From Erythrobacter fulvus (lineage in GTDB: Bacteria; Pseudomonadota; Alphaproteobacteria; Sphingomonadales; Sphingomonadaceae): DNA of 64,000 nucleotides. This document shows positions 55,354 through 64,000 of this stretch, in pieces. The position numbers and the translations under genes are program-made. Every line of letters starts with the position of its first letter. The first letter of the stretch is position 1. Location: positions 62,001-126,000 of the forward strand of contig NZ_JAQQXQ010000004.1 in NCBI RefSeq assembly GCF_028595285.1, in the 5' to 3' direction. A model generated the notes under the pieces. It was not told where the DNA came from and did no database searches. It saw nothing but the letters and a program-made list of their open reading frames with translations.

Positions 55354-56160
55354 ATGAACCACGCCTATATTGTCGGCACATTCGATGTCGCCGAACTCGC
55401 CTTCCTGCTGTTCTTCGGCTTTTTCGTCGCGCTGGTATTCTACCTCAACAGGGAAAGCCGCCGCGAAGGCTATCCGCTGGAGGACGAGCAGACTGGCAAG
55501 ATCCACCCCGGCAGCCTTTTCGACGGTGACAAGAAGAGCTTCCAGCTGCCGCACGGCCGCGGCACCTATGTGCCCGAGGACGTGGCGCGCGATGATATCA
55601 ACGTCCCCGCCACGCAGGCCTTCAACGCTGCCGGCGCACCCTGGGTGCCCAGTGGCAATGCGATGAAGGACGGCATGGGCCCGGCCGCATGGGCCAATCG
55701 CTCGAAATATCCCGATCTGACCTTCGACGGGCGTCCGCGCATCGTTCCGATCGCACAGAGCCACGAAATCATCGTCGCACCGAATGATCCGCAGCTTATC
55801 GGCTGGCCGGTGAAGGCTGCCGACGGCGTGGTCGTGGGCAAGGTCAGCGACATCTGGGTTGATCAGGCTGAGCACATCATCCGCTATCTCGAGGTCGAGA
55901 CCTCTTCGGGCAAGAAGGTGCTCGCGCCGATGATGGTCGCGGTCGTCCATGGCAATGGTCTGCTGGATGCGATCCTGCCGATCATCGACAACAAGCCCGA
56001 ATATGTCGAAATCGACGCGATCACCGCCGCACAGTTCGACGATGTGCCCGAAATCGAAACCCCCGGCATCATAACCCGCTACGAGGAAGACCGCATCCAG
56101 GCCTATTTCGGCGGCGGTTACATGTATGCAACGCCGGAGAGGGCTGAACCGTGGCTCTGA
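55354..56160 (+). CDS. puhA: Reaction centre H subunit
   Basis: 268 residues. One N-terminal membrane helix (about 13-31, LAFLLFFGFFVALVFYLNRE) is followed by a periplasmic/cytoplasmic linker and the PRC-barrel domain (IVGWPV-like: LIGWPVKAADGVVVGKVSDIWVDQ, around 148-172). It caps PufL/PufM on the cytoplasmic face and helps proton delivery to QB. The ribosome site GAGAGGAACG is just upstream. The last bases overlap the start of puhB. Confidence 0.96.
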   Translation: MNHAYIVGTFDVAELAFLLFFGFFVALVFYLNRESRREGYPLEDEQTGKIHPGSLFDGDKKSFQLPHGRGTYVPEDVARDDINVPATQAFNAAGAPWVPSGNAMKDGMGPAAWANRSKYPDLTFDGRPRIVPIAQSHEIIVAPNDPQLIGWPVKAADGVVVGKVSDIWVDQAEHIIRYLEVETSSGKKVLAPMMVAVVHGNGLLDAILPIIDNKPEYVEIDAITAAQFDDVPEIETPGIITRYEEDRIQAYFGGGYMYATPERAEPWL

Positions 56161-56924
56161 ATCAGGCTGACAACCGGGCGGCGGCCATGCCGCTGCCCGG
56201 CGGCATCGATCATGCCGAGCTGGAGAATGACGGTCCGACCGCACATGGCGACCGGCTCGGCACGCCCGCGCCGGACGAAACCGTGCTGTGGAAGGGCCGT
56301 CCGGGTCTCGCGATGCTGGCCCGCACCGCGTTCCACACCCGCACGCTCGGAATCTACATGGCCGCGCTCGCGCTAGTTGCTGCCCTGACCGGCAATTACG
56401 AAGCCGCGGCGGTATCGGCCGGTCTGGGCGTGGTGCTGGTCGGGTTGCTGTACCTGCTCGCCTGGCTCAGCGCGCGCAGCACGCTGTATATCCTCACCGA
56501 CGCGAGGCTGATCATGCGCATCGGCATGGCCATCGAAACGCGGATCAATATCCCGCTCAAGCAAGTCACCGCCGCCCATTTCCGCGAGCGCGCGGGCGGC
56601 TATGGCGACATCGCATTCGAACTCGGCGGCGACCGGATTCTGGGCATCGTGCTGCTGTGGCCGCACGTCCGTCCGTGGCGCTATGCCCGCCCGCAGCCGA
56701 TGCTGCGCGCCATACCCGATGCGGCAAAGGTCGCGCAGATGATCGCCGATGTGCGCGCGCGTTATGGCGAAATCGAGCTAAATTTGACCGAGATCAAGGA
56801 TCAGACCGCACCCGCAGGCCATCACGGCTCTGTGGCTGCACCGGCTGCTGCCCGGGTCGCAGCGGTCAAGCGCGCCGCCGACGCCGGTCTTGGCGACAAG
56901 GGATTGGAGGGAGCACCCGCATGA
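56151..56924 (+). CDS. puhB: Photosynthetic complex assembly protein PuhB
   Basis: 257 residues from a GTG within the end of puhA, with GGAGAGGG upstream. DETVLWKGRPGLAMLARTAFHTR is followed by two or three membrane helices (about 63-105) and a PH-like domain (STLYILTDARLIMRIGMAI, GYGDIAFEL), typical of PuhB. In Rhodobacter it forms dimers that help assemble the reaction centre. The 40-residue C-terminal tail is Ala-rich and variable. Overlaps puhC by 4 bases. Confidence 0.92.
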   Translation: MALNQADNRAAAMPLPGGIDHAELENDGPTAHGDRLGTPAPDETVLWKGRPGLAMLARTAFHTRTLGIYMAALALVAALTGNYEAAAVSAGLGVVLVGLLYLLAWLSARSTLYILTDARLIMRIGMAIETRINIPLKQVTAAHFRERAGGYGDIAFELGGDRILGIVLLWPHVRPWRYARPQPMLRAIPDAAKVAQMIADVRARYGEIELNLTEIKDQTAPAGHHGSVAAPAAARVAAVKRAADAGLGDKGLEGAPA

Positions 56925-57406
56925 TCGTCCGCGAATACGAAAAGGACGAAGTCACGGTCCACAAGGTGCCGCTGATGCTGATGGGCGGGATCGTGGCGAT
57001 CTCGATACTGCTCACCGCCGCGGTTCAGCTCGGCTTCTTCGAGCGCAGCGCAGTTCCCGAAGTCGCCCGCGCCGAAGCGGGTGTCCAGGCGACCAGAATG
57101 CGCACGCTTCGCTTCTTCGACGAGCCCGATGGCACGGTGCGGGTCGAGGACGGCGCAAGCGCCGAGGTGCTGGGTCGTTTCGGGCCGGGTGAGGGCGGCT
57201 TCATCCGCGCCAGCGTGCGGAGCCTCGTCCACCAGCGCCGGATCCGCGGCGAGGGGCCGCGCGTGCCCTTCGAACTGACCGAATGGGACACCGGCGGAAT
57301 GACGCTCAATGATCCGGTCACAGGCAAGAGCGTCGAAGTTTCATCTTTCGGGCCGGACAACCGCGCGATCTTTGCGGGCATGCTGCCGTCAGGGGAGGCG
57401 CGCTGA
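56921..57406 (+). CDS. puhC: Photosynthetic complex assembly protein PuhC
   Basis: 161 residues starting in the puhB stop. One membrane helix (about 18-38) after a basic N-terminus, then a beta-rich periplasmic domain with RTLRFFDEPDGTVRV, GEGGFIRASVRSL and PFELTEWDTGGMTLNDP, blocks seen in the PuhC family. It promotes RC-LH1 core formation in Rhodobacter. Its stop shares a base with the next start (TGATG), keeping the chain of coupled genes. Confidence 0.92.
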   Translation: MIVREYEKDEVTVHKVPLMLMGGIVAISILLTAAVQLGFFERSAVPEVARAEAGVQATRMRTLRFFDEPDGTVRVEDGASAEVLGRFGPGEGGFIRASVRSLVHQRRIRGEGPRVPFELTEWDTGGMTLNDPVTGKSVEVSSFGPDNRAIFAGMLPSGEAR

Positions 57407-57714
57407 TGGCCATGCTGTTCCTCGGTCAGGGTCCGCAATCCTTCGACGTGCGCTGCACCGTTACGGTGGAGCAGAGTCCGGAACACTTCCACGCCCATGT
57501 CGAACTGCCCGAAGACGTGACGATGGAGCCGGGCGACAAGGTGCGCGTCCACGGTGATCCGATCGCGATTCCCTTTGGCAGCCGCGAAGTTTTCGAGCGC
57601 ACCGCCACCGTCACCCGCGCCGGCCTGATGACCCGCGCGGCGATCCGGCTGGCGGCCTATTTCGACTTGGCCGAACTCTACGAAGTCAGCTTCAACGCCG
57701 GGAGGATCAAATGA
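57406..57714 (+). CDS. bciE: Probable BciE, AcsF cyclase partner (small conserved PGC protein)
   Basis: 102 residues (or 100 from the ATG at 57412). It is a soluble-looking, beta-rich N-terminal part with [23 protein letters not shown] and [11 protein letters not shown], then a helical C-terminal part ending [12 protein letters not shown]. It sits between puhC and acsF, sharing bases with both. In alphaproteobacteria a small protein encoded next to acsF (BciE in Rhodobacter sphaeroides) is needed for oxygen-dependent ring-E cyclase. Size and place match, but I identify it by context rather than a diagnostic motif. Confidence 0.65.
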   Translation: MAMLFLGQGPQSFDVRCTVTVEQSPEHFHAHVELPEDVTMEPGDKVRVHGDPIAIPFGSREVFERTATVTRAGLMTRAAIRLAAYFDLAELYEVSFNAGRIK

Positions 57715-58772
57715 ACGCCTACAAGCCGATGACCAGCGAAGAGGCGATGGCGATCGCCACGCAGGACACGATGCTGACCCCGCGTTTCTACACAACCGAC
57801 TACGACGCGCTCGACGCGATCGACGTCTCTCCGGTGCGCGAAGAATGGGACCAGCTGATCGCCGACATGGTGGGCGATCCCAACAAGCTGCACTTCAAGC
57901 ATTCCGACCGCTTCAAGGGCGTGATCGAGGGGCTCGAACCGGCGCTGCGCAAGGAATTCACCGATTTCCTCGTCAGCTCGATGACGTCGGAATTTTCGGG
58001 CTGCGTGCTCTACGCCGAAATCGCGCGGCGGACGAAGAACCCCGATGTGAAGCAGCTGTTCCGCCTGCTTGCGCGCGATGAAAGCCGCCATGCGGGCTTC
58101 ATCAACGAAAGCCTGAAGGATGCAGGGATCGGCGTCGATCTGGGCTATCTGACCAAGACCAAGAAATACACGTATTTCAAACCGAAGTTCATCTTCTACG
58201 CGGTCTATCTGTCGGAGAAGATCGGCTACGCGCGCTACATCACCATCTTCCGCCACCTGGCGCAGAACCCGCAATACAAGTTCCACCCGATCTTCGACTG
58301 GTTCGAGGAATGGTGCAACGACGAGTTCCGCCACGGCGAGGCCTTTGCCATGCTGCTGCGTTCCGATCCCAAGCTTTTGCAGGGCGCGAACAAGCTGTGG
58401 GTGCGGTTCTTCCTGCTGTCGGTTTACGCCACGATGTATGTGCGCGACCATAACCGCCCGGTGTTCCACGCCGCGCTGGGGGTCGATCCGACCGAGTACG
58501 ATTACAAGGTCTTTGCGATCTGCAACCAGATCAGCCGCCAGGTCTTCCCCGTTGAACTCGACATCGACGATCCGGCCTTCCGTCGCCAGATGGAAAAGCT
58601 GCGGATCGCGGCGCTGCGGATCGACGAAGGCAAGGAGCGCGGCGGGTTGACCGGCCTTGCCAAGCGCGTGTCCGGCATGGCCGGCGCAGGACTGGCCTTC
58701 GCCCGCATGTATTTCCACCGCACCCGGCCCAACGCGCTGCCCGCGCGGATCAGGCTGCAGCCCGCGTGGTAA
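57711..58772 (+). CDS. acsF: Mg-protoporphyrin IX monomethylester oxidative cyclase (aerobic)
   Basis: 353 residues. The di-iron ligand motifs are DESRH (about 123-127) and DEFRH (about 204-208), in the ferritin-like four-helix fold of AcsF/CHL27. [20 protein letters not shown] at the N-terminus is typical. It uses O2 to form the isocyclic ring E. No anaerobic bchE was seen, so this is the only cyclase in the window, in keeping with an aerobic phototroph. It overlaps the probable bciE and puhE. Confidence 0.97.
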   Translation: MNAYKPMTSEEAMAIATQDTMLTPRFYTTDYDALDAIDVSPVREEWDQLIADMVGDPNKLHFKHSDRFKGVIEGLEPALRKEFTDFLVSSMTSEFSGCVLYAEIARRTKNPDVKQLFRLLARDESRHAGFINESLKDAGIGVDLGYLTKTKKYTYFKPKFIFYAVYLSEKIGYARYITIFRHLAQNPQYKFHPIFDWFEEWCNDEFRHGEAFAMLLRSDPKLLQGANKLWVRFFLLSVYATMYVRDHNRPVFHAALGVDPTEYDYKVFAICNQISRQVFPVELDIDDPAFRRQMEKLRIAALRIDEGKERGGLTGLAKRVSGMAGAGLAFARMYFHRTRPNALPARIRLQPAW

Positions 58773-59560
58773 GCTGGAGCGGCCATATTGTGCCGTTCAT
58801 CGTGACGGTGGCGATCTGGTTCATCGCCACCGGCCTGATCGCGTGGGCAGATAACCGCGAACGTTCGACCTTCTCGCGCAGCATGATGATCGGCGGCGCG
58901 GCGGGGATTACGGGGCTCGTGGTGATCCTGTTCGCCTCGCTGTCGGCAGAGGTATGGGCGGTTTATCTCGCCTTTATCGGGGCGCTGATGGTGTGGGGCT
59001 GGCACGAGCTTTCGTTCCTGACCGGAGCCGCTGCCGGGCCGCGCCGCGGGCCGGGCGATCCGTCGCTGACCGGCATGGCGCGTTTCCGTCAGGCTGCGGC
59101 GACTGTCATGCACCACGAAGTCGCGCTCGCGCTCACTGCGCTGCTGCTGATCTCGCTGTCGTGGGATGTGCCCAACCAGATCGGCGCGACGGTGTTCGTG
59201 CTGATGTTCGGGATGCGGCTGACATCGAAGATCAACCTGTTCGTGGGCGTGCCCAACACAACCTCGGAAATGCTGCCCGAACATCTCGCCTATCTGAAGA
59301 CCTATTTCGGCCCCAACCGCATGACTTTGCTGCTGGTGCTGTCGATCCTTGGCCTTGGCGCGATGACGGCCTGGTTCGGCACCCTCGCGCTCGCCGCGCC
59401 GCTGGGCAGCGCCGAAATGGTCGGTGCCAGCCTGCTGACCACGCTCGCCCTGCTGGGCGTGCTCGAACACTTTTTCCTGGCCCTGCCCTTCCGTGACGGA
59501 ATGCTGTGGGGCTGGGCACTGCCGCGACGCAATGCCGCCGGGGCGCAAGGGCGCAATTGA
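58766..59560 (+). CDS. puhE: Photosynthetic complex assembly protein PuhE
   Basis: 264 residues from a GTG inside the acsF stop region; a second GTG at 58790 is possible. Seven or so membrane helices cover the whole protein. [23 protein letters not shown] and [21 protein letters not shown] are DUF3623/PuhE blocks. In Rhodobacter, PuhE restrains bacteriochlorophyll synthesis and aids complex assembly. It lies between acsF and hemA, the standard place. Confidence 0.9.
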   Translation: MVSWSGHIVPFIVTVAIWFIATGLIAWADNRERSTFSRSMMIGGAAGITGLVVILFASLSAEVWAVYLAFIGALMVWGWHELSFLTGAAAGPRRGPGDPSLTGMARFRQAAATVMHHEVALALTALLLISLSWDVPNQIGATVFVLMFGMRLTSKINLFVGVPNTTSEMLPEHLAYLKTYFGPNRMTLLLVLSILGLGAMTAWFGTLALAAPLGSAEMVGASLLTTLALLGVLEHFFLALPFRDGMLWGWALPRRNAAGAQGRN

Positions 59561-59591
59561 CGACATGACCGAAAAGAACGAGGAATACCCG

Positions 59592-60812
59592 ATGGACTTC
59601 GAAGCCTTTTTTGCCGGCGAGCTGGACACTGTGCGCGCCGACGGCCGTTACCGGGTGTTCACCGACATCAAGCGCCATCGCGGCCGCTTCCCGCACGCCA
59701 CCCGCTTTATCGACGAAGATACGCAGGCGGTCACCGTGTGGTGTTCGAACGACTATCTCGGCATGGGCCAGCATCCGGCGGTGCTGGAAGCGATGCATTC
59801 CTGTCTCGACGAATGCGGCGCGGGCGCGGGCGGTACACGCAATATCTCGGGCACCAACCACTACCACGTGCTGCTCGAACAGGAGCTTGCGGACCTGCAC
59901 GGCAAGGAAAGCGCGCTGCTGTTCACCTCGGGCTATGTCTCGAACTGGGCGGGCCTCGGCACGCTGGCGGGCAAGATTCCGGGCTGCGTGGTGTTTTCCG
60001 ACGCATTGAACCACGCCTCGATGATCGAAGGCATCCGACACAGCCGCGCGCCCTACAAGATCTGGCGCCACAATGACGCGGCGCATCTTGACGAGCTGCT
60101 GTCGATGTATGGCCCCGAAGTGCCCAAGCTGGTCGCCTTCGAGAGCGTCTATTCGATGGACGGCGACATTGCCCCGATCGCCGAGATTCTCGACGTGTGC
60201 GAAAAGCACGGCGCGATGAGCTATATCGACGAAGTCCACGCCGTTGGCCTCTATGGCCCGCGCGGCGGCGGCATTGCCGAGCGCGAAGGGCTGATGGATC
60301 GCATCACCGTGATCGAAGGCACGCTTGGCAAGGCCTTCGGGGTGATGGGCGGCTATATCGCGGCGAGCAGCAACCTTGTCGATTTCGTGCGCTCTTTCGC
60401 CAGCGGCTTCATCTTCTCGACCGCCCTGCCCCCCGCGATCGCGGCAGGCGCCGCGGCGAGCATCCGCCATCTGAAAAACAGCAGTGCCGAGCGCGAGATG
60501 CAGCAGGAGCGCGTCGCGCAGGTGCGCCGCAAGCTCGACATGATGGGCATCCCGCACCTCGACAACCCGAGCCACATCATCCCGGTGATGGTGGGCGACG
60601 CCAAGAAGTGCAAGATGATCAGCGACTGGCTGATGGACAACCACGGCATCTATGTGCAGCCGATCAATTACCCGACCGTGCCGGTTGGCACCGAACGCCT
60701 GCGGGTGACGCCCTCACCGGTGCACACCGATGGCGATATCGACCGCCTGATCAAGGCGCTGTCCGAGATCTGGTCGCACTGCGAACTCGCCCGGATGGCG
60801 ACCGCAGCCTAG
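59592..60812 (+). CDS. hemA: 5-aminolevulinate synthase
   Basis: 406 residues from [20 protein letters not shown], chosen for GAGGAA seven bases upstream and for alignment with HemA of Rhodobacter; an ATG at 59565 adds nine residues. [41 protein letters not shown] and the PLP-binding Lys in [14 protein letters not shown] are invariant. It condenses glycine and succinyl-CoA to 5-aminolevulinate (Shemin route), feeding both haem and bacteriochlorophyll. It is the last gene of the cluster and is followed by a terminator. Confidence 0.97.
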   Translation: MDFEAFFAGELDTVRADGRYRVFTDIKRHRGRFPHATRFIDEDTQAVTVWCSNDYLGMGQHPAVLEAMHSCLDECGAGAGGTRNISGTNHYHVLLEQELADLHGKESALLFTSGYVSNWAGLGTLAGKIPGCVVFSDALNHASMIEGIRHSRAPYKIWRHNDAAHLDELLSMYGPEVPKLVAFESVYSMDGDIAPIAEILDVCEKHGAMSYIDEVHAVGLYGPRGGGIAEREGLMDRITVIEGTLGKAFGVMGGYIAASSNLVDFVRSFASGFIFSTALPPAIAAGAAASIRHLKNSSAEREMQQERVAQVRRKLDMMGIPHLDNPSHIIPVMVGDAKKCKMISDWLMDNHGIYVQPINYPTVPVGTERLRVTPSPVHTDGDIDRLIKALSEIWSHCELARMATAA

Positions 60813-60860
60813 ACCTCTCGGTTTGAAATTGCCGGTTCTCCCTTGGACGGGAGTACGCGA

Positions 60861-60900
60861 GGGCGGATGCCTTGGGGGAGGCGTCCGCCCTCTATTATTG
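60861..60900 (+). terminator. Terminator after hemA
   Basis: GGGCGGATGCC and GGCGTCCGCCC form an 11-bp stem (one G-T pair) with an 8-base loop, followed by TCTATTATT. It lies 48 bases after the hemA stop and marks the right end of the photosynthesis cluster. Confidence 0.8.
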
Positions 60901-60904
60901 CGCG

Positions 60905-62980
60905 CTACTTGCCGACCGGAATGAAGCGCACGGCGACCCCGCCCGACGAAGCGAGCCTTACGGCGAAGCTATCGCCGCCGGTGACGGTTTTTTCCTCGAT
61001 CACGATGTCATAGGGGTTGGTGTCCCAGTCGGCGTCCGGCCCGTCGCGGTAGATCTGCGCGCGGTAGCGCTTGCCCTTCTCGAGGAAGTCCAGCGGCAGC
61101 ACCAGATCGCGGGCGTTCTCGTCGGTCACCGCGCCGAGGAACCATTGCTTCGACTTCCTACCCTGCCGCGCGAAGGCGACATATTCGCCCACCTCGCCCG
61201 CCAGCGCGATGCTTTCCTCCCAGTCGGCCTCGACATCCTTGATGAACTGGAAGGCGTCCATCCGCGCTTCGTAGTTCTCGGGCAGGTCGGCGGCCATCTG
61301 CAGCGGCGAATAGAGCACCACGTAGAGCGCCAACTGCTTGGCCAGCGTCGTCTGCGGACGGTTTGCCGGATCGCCGCGCGGCATGTCGTCGCGCAGCGGG
61401 GCGCGCTCGTTGGGCTTCAGATCGAAGATGCCGGGCGTAAAGTCCATCGGCCCGGCAAGCATGCGGGTGAAGGCGAGCATCGGCACATGGCTCGGCGGAT
61501 TGGGCGGGGTGCCCCAGGCGTTGAATTCCATGCCGCGCGCGCCCTCGCGGGTTATCCAGTTGGGATAGGTGCGGCGCAGGCCCGTGTCCTTGACCGGCTC
61601 GTGCGCGTTGATCGCAATCTGCCGCTTCGCTGCTGCCTTCACCACGCGCAGATGGTGGCCGACCATGAACTGGCTGTCGTGCCATTCGTAGCGGCGCACG
61701 CCGTTCTCGTCGACGCGCACCACATCGCCCGCGTCGGCGACATAGCCCGTCTTGACCGCCCGCGCGCCCACCTTGCGCATCAGGTCGAAGGCGGCCTCCA
61801 TCTGGTTTTCGTAATTGGTGATATTGGCCGAGGTTTCGTGATGGCCGATCAGGCGCACGCCCTTGGACTGCGCATACCGGCCCAGCTCCACGATGTCATA
61901 GTCCGGCATGGCTTCGGTAAAGCGGAACAGATCGCCATTGTTGAACCAATCACCGTCCCAGCCGATGTTCCATCCTTCCACCAGCACCCCGTCGAAACCG
62001 TGCTCGGCGGCAAAGTCGATATAGCGTTTGGTTTCCGCTGTCGTGGCGCCGTGGATCCCGTCGCGGCCCCAGGTGCGATCCTTGATGTGCATCGCCCACC
62101 AGATGCCGATATATTTGCCCGGCTCCACCCACGAAACGTCGCCCAGCACGTTGGGTTCGTTGAGGTTAAGGATGATGTCCGAATTGATCAGCCCCACCGC
62201 GTCAGGCGCGATCTGGATGGTGCGCCACGGGCTTTTGAACGGGGCGCGGGTTTTGACCTTCGGTCCGCCCTGCCAACTGCGAAGCCGCGCCTCGAAAGTA
62301 CCGGGACGCAGCGCACCGAGAGACATGGCCGAATAATCGACCAGCGCGGCTTCGTGAATGGCGAAGTGGATGCCGCTGGCCTTGCGGAAGGTCGCAGGCG
62401 TGTGCGCATCGTCCACCGTGCCTGCCGCGCCCGTCCGGGTGATATACTCATAGCGGTTGAACTCGTCCGACGGGGTGTACCACATGGTGGTATCCTCCCC
62501 GACGGCGAACTGGGTCAGCTCCTCGACGATGGCGATCTCTCCGGCCAGCGCCGGCTGTTCGGCCAGCTCGTAACGGAAGCCGATGCCCGTATCGAAAGCG
62601 CGGAACCGCACCACCATCTGCCGCGCAGGGCCTTGCGTGGCGGCGAAAGTGACGGCCAGTTCATTGTGCTGATCACGCACCAGCCGCCGCTCACCCCAGG
62701 GCTGTTCCCATGCCGTGTCGTTGGCGACAGAAACCGAACCGGCAATTTCCAGCCCGCGCTCGAAACCGTGATGGTCGGCAAACAGCATCCCCAGCTTCGA
62801 AGGCGCGATCACCGTCTCGCCGTCGTAACTAACCGCATAGGTCGCCTGCCCGTTATCGTCGCTGACGGTGACGGCGATCTTGCCGTCGGGCGAGGCCAGC
62901 GTCAGACTTTCGGCATGGGCGGGTGCGGCCGCCCACGCGATCGCGGCAAGTGCGATCCATGATTTCCACTGCTTGGTCAT
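60905..62980 (-). CDS. GH97-family alpha-glucosidase (SusB-like)
   Basis: 691 residues with a signal peptide (about 1-23, ending PAHA). N-terminal beta-sandwich (GH97_N), then a TIM barrel with GIWWAMHIKD, DGVLVEGWNIGWDGDWFNNG, LIGHHETSANITNYE, and INAHEPVKDTGLRRTYPN followed by TREGARGMEFNAWG; the two Glu of the last motifs match the acid/base pair of the inverting, Ca-dependent GH97a subgroup. It releases glucose from alpha-glucans in the periplasm. The start at 62980 is taken because the signal peptide begins there. Upstream (33 bases) is a GH13 gene, making a maltodextrin-use pair. Confidence 0.93.
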   Translation of the reverse strand: MTKQWKSWIALAAIAWAAAPAHAESLTLASPDGKIAVTVSDDNGQATYAVSYDGETVIAPSKLGMLFADHHGFERGLEIAGSVSVANDTAWEQPWGERRLVRDQHNELAVTFAATQGPARQMVVRFRAFDTGIGFRYELAEQPALAGEIAIVEELTQFAVGEDTTMWYTPSDEFNRYEYITRTGAAGTVDDAHTPATFRKASGIHFAIHEAALVDYSAMSLGALRPGTFEARLRSWQGGPKVKTRAPFKSPWRTIQIAPDAVGLINSDIILNLNEPNVLGDVSWVEPGKYIGIWWAMHIKDRTWGRDGIHGATTAETKRYIDFAAEHGFDGVLVEGWNIGWDGDWFNNGDLFRFTEAMPDYDIVELGRYAQSKGVRLIGHHETSANITNYENQMEAAFDLMRKVGARAVKTGYVADAGDVVRVDENGVRRYEWHDSQFMVGHHLRVVKAAAKRQIAINAHEPVKDTGLRRTYPNWITREGARGMEFNAWGTPPNPPSHVPMLAFTRMLAGPMDFTPGIFDLKPNERAPLRDDMPRGDPANRPQTTLAKQLALYVVLYSPLQMAADLPENYEARMDAFQFIKDVEADWEESIALAGEVGEYVAFARQGRKSKQWFLGAVTDENARDLVLPLDFLEKGKRYRAQIYRDGPDADWDTNPYDIVIEEKTVTGGDSFAVRLASSGGVAVRFIPVGK

Positions 62981-63012
62981 TCGTTCTCTCCTGCGCCCCT
63001 GCGTCCGACGCA

Positions 63013-64000
63013 TCACTTCGTCTCTTTGAAAATCCGGTAACCCCATGCCGGCAGATCAAGGGTCTCGCCGCCTGCAAAGATCGCCGCCTCGCCGCTCAGC
63101 GCATCGGCGTAGCTGCCGTGATGGCGCGCCTTGCCGAAGGTTACCGCGTGCGGCCGGGGTGAGAGGTTGAACGCGGCGAATACCCGCTCGCCCGCCTGCC
63201 CCCGCGTGAAGGCGTAAACATCTTCCGCCGCGTCGGTCGGCACCTCGATCATGGCCGCCCCGAAACGTCCGTTGTGGAGCGCCCGCATTTCAGTCTTGAG
63301 CGCGATCAGCTTGCGGAAAAGCGCATCATGGCGCCCTTCCCGCCAGACAATCGGATCACGCTCGAAAAAGGCGAGCTGGCGGTCGTTGTCGGCCTCCTGC
63401 CCATTATAGATCAGCGGCAGGCCGGAGCCGGTGAAGGACAGCGCAATCGCGGCTTCGTAAGCGTCCCCGTAAATCTCGCTCGCCACTCCGTCCCATGAAT
63501 TCTGGTCGTGGTTTTCGGTATAGACCATGCGCATGGCGGCATGCGGCCAGGTCTCGGCCTGTCCGGCGTAATAGCCGCGGATCGGCCCTGCCCCCTCGCC
63601 GCTTTTGACGAGGCGCTGCATCGCTTCCTTCCAGCCCCAGCCATAGGTCGCATCGAAGGCGCGGTTGTGCAGATCGCGCTGTTCCCATTCGGCCAGCATG
63701 AAGACGGGCTTCACCTTGTCGAGCTGAGCGCGGGCCGTGTCCCAGAAATCGGTCGGGACATAGCCCGCGACATCGCAGCGGAACCCGTCGATGCCGAATT
63801 CGCGCACCCAGTAGATCAGGCTTTCGGTCATGTAGCGGCGCAAGGCGGGCTGCGAATAATCGAAGTCCGCCACGTCAGACCAGTCGGTGCCGGCCGGCGG
63901 CACCAGAGCGCCTTCGGGGCTGCGGGTATACCATTCGGGGTGGCTGTCGGTCAGCGGGTTGTCCGTCGCCGAATGATTGGCAACCCAGTCGAGGATCACC
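63013..64000 (-). CDS. GH13 alpha-amylase-family glycosidase (partial)
   Basis: The N-terminal part lies beyond the right edge; 328 C-terminal residues are seen. GH13 signatures: region I DWVANHS, region II GFRCDVAG (nucleophile Asp), region III LAEWE (acid/base Glu), region IV YTENHDQNSW (transition-state Asp). A C-terminal beta domain ends KETK. It hydrolyses or transfers alpha-1,4-glucans; sub-specificity cannot be judged. It is transcribed ahead of the GH97 gene, 32 bases apart, so both are likely one operon. Confidence 0.93.
   Translation of the reverse strand, partial: VILDWVANHSATDNPLTDSHPEWYTRSPEGALVPPAGTDWSDVADFDYSQPALRRYMTESLIYWVREFGIDGFRCDVAGYVPTDFWDTARAQLDKVKPVFMLAEWEQRDLHNRAFDATYGWGWKEAMQRLVKSGEGAGPIRGYYAGQAETWPHAAMRMVYTENHDQNSWDGVASEIYGDAYEAAIALSFTGSGLPLIYNGQEADNDRQLAFFERDPIVWREGRHDALFRKLIALKTEMRALHNGRFGAAMIEVPTDAAEDVYAFTRGQAGERVFAAFNLSPRPHAVTFGKARHHGSYADALSGEAAIFAGGETLDLPAWGYRIFKETK

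Noticed and set aside
55277..55357. Short frame between lhaA and puhA
   Set aside because: 26 codons ending in the puhA start; only the tail of an alternative lhaA frame.

Overview
The window is GC-rich, densely packed alphaproteobacterial DNA. Its core is an almost complete photosynthesis gene cluster (PGC) for bacteriochlorophyll a and a type-2 reaction centre with LH1. An oxygen-dependent ring cyclase (acsF) is present and no bchE is seen. puhE and a Shemin-type hemA sit at the puh end, and TonB receptors and a curlin-like protein are nearby. Together these point to an aerobic anoxygenic phototroph of the Sphingomonadales (Erythrobacter/Porphyrobacter type); that placement is inference from gene content and order.

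Left part. 1-4275: minus-strand fragment of a P-type type IV secretion locus (lytic transglycosylase, virB2, virB3, virB4, start of virB6). 4445-9595: a small TPR protein, then a lipoprotein followed by a TonB-dependent receptor. 9675-15239: curlin-repeat protein, an atypical OmpR-type response regulator, an aldo/keto reductase-SDR-acyl-CoA dehydrogenase run, a small secreted protein and ferredoxin-NADP reductase. 15400-19244: an iron(III) ABC transporter whose binding protein and ATPase face away from the permease.

PGC, 19329-60812. Block 1: bchI-bchD-bchO plus a 55-residue membrane protein. A copper cassette (copC, copB, copA and a CsoR-type repressor) then interrupts the cluster. Block 2: crtC-crtD (minus) diverging from crtF, then bchC-bchX-bchY-bchZ-pufB-pufA-pufL-pufM. 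Block 3 (minus): 88-residue membrane protein, tspO, bchP, a PucC-type MFS protein, bchG, ppsR and the B12-binding antirepressor aerR/ppaA. Block 4 (plus): bchF-bchN-bchB-bchH-bchL-bchM-lhaA-puhA-puhB-puhC, a probable bciE, acsF, puhE, hemA. Most neighbouring genes overlap by 1-4 bases, so translation is probably coupled. TGT-N12-ACA-type PpsR operators lie in the crtD/crtF, bchC and aerR/bchF control regions, with weaker ones at bchI and bchG. No pufQ, pufX, pufC, pucBA or early carotenoid genes (crtE, crtB, crtI) are seen.

How it works together: hemA supplies 5-aminolevulinate. BchI/D/H insert Mg, BchM methylates, AcsF (with the probable BciE) closes ring E, BchL/N/B and BchX/Y/Z reduce the ring, BchF and BchC finish the side chains, and BchG/BchP attach and reduce the tail. 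CrtC/D/F finish the methoxylated carotenoids. PufL/M/PuhA and PufB/A form the RC-LH1 core, assembled with LhaA and PuhB/C/E. PpsR and AerR control expression.

Right edge, 60905-64000: a minus-strand GH97 alpha-glucosidase and a truncated GH13 alpha-amylase-family gene. No rRNA, tRNA, CRISPR array or complete insertion sequence was recognised.
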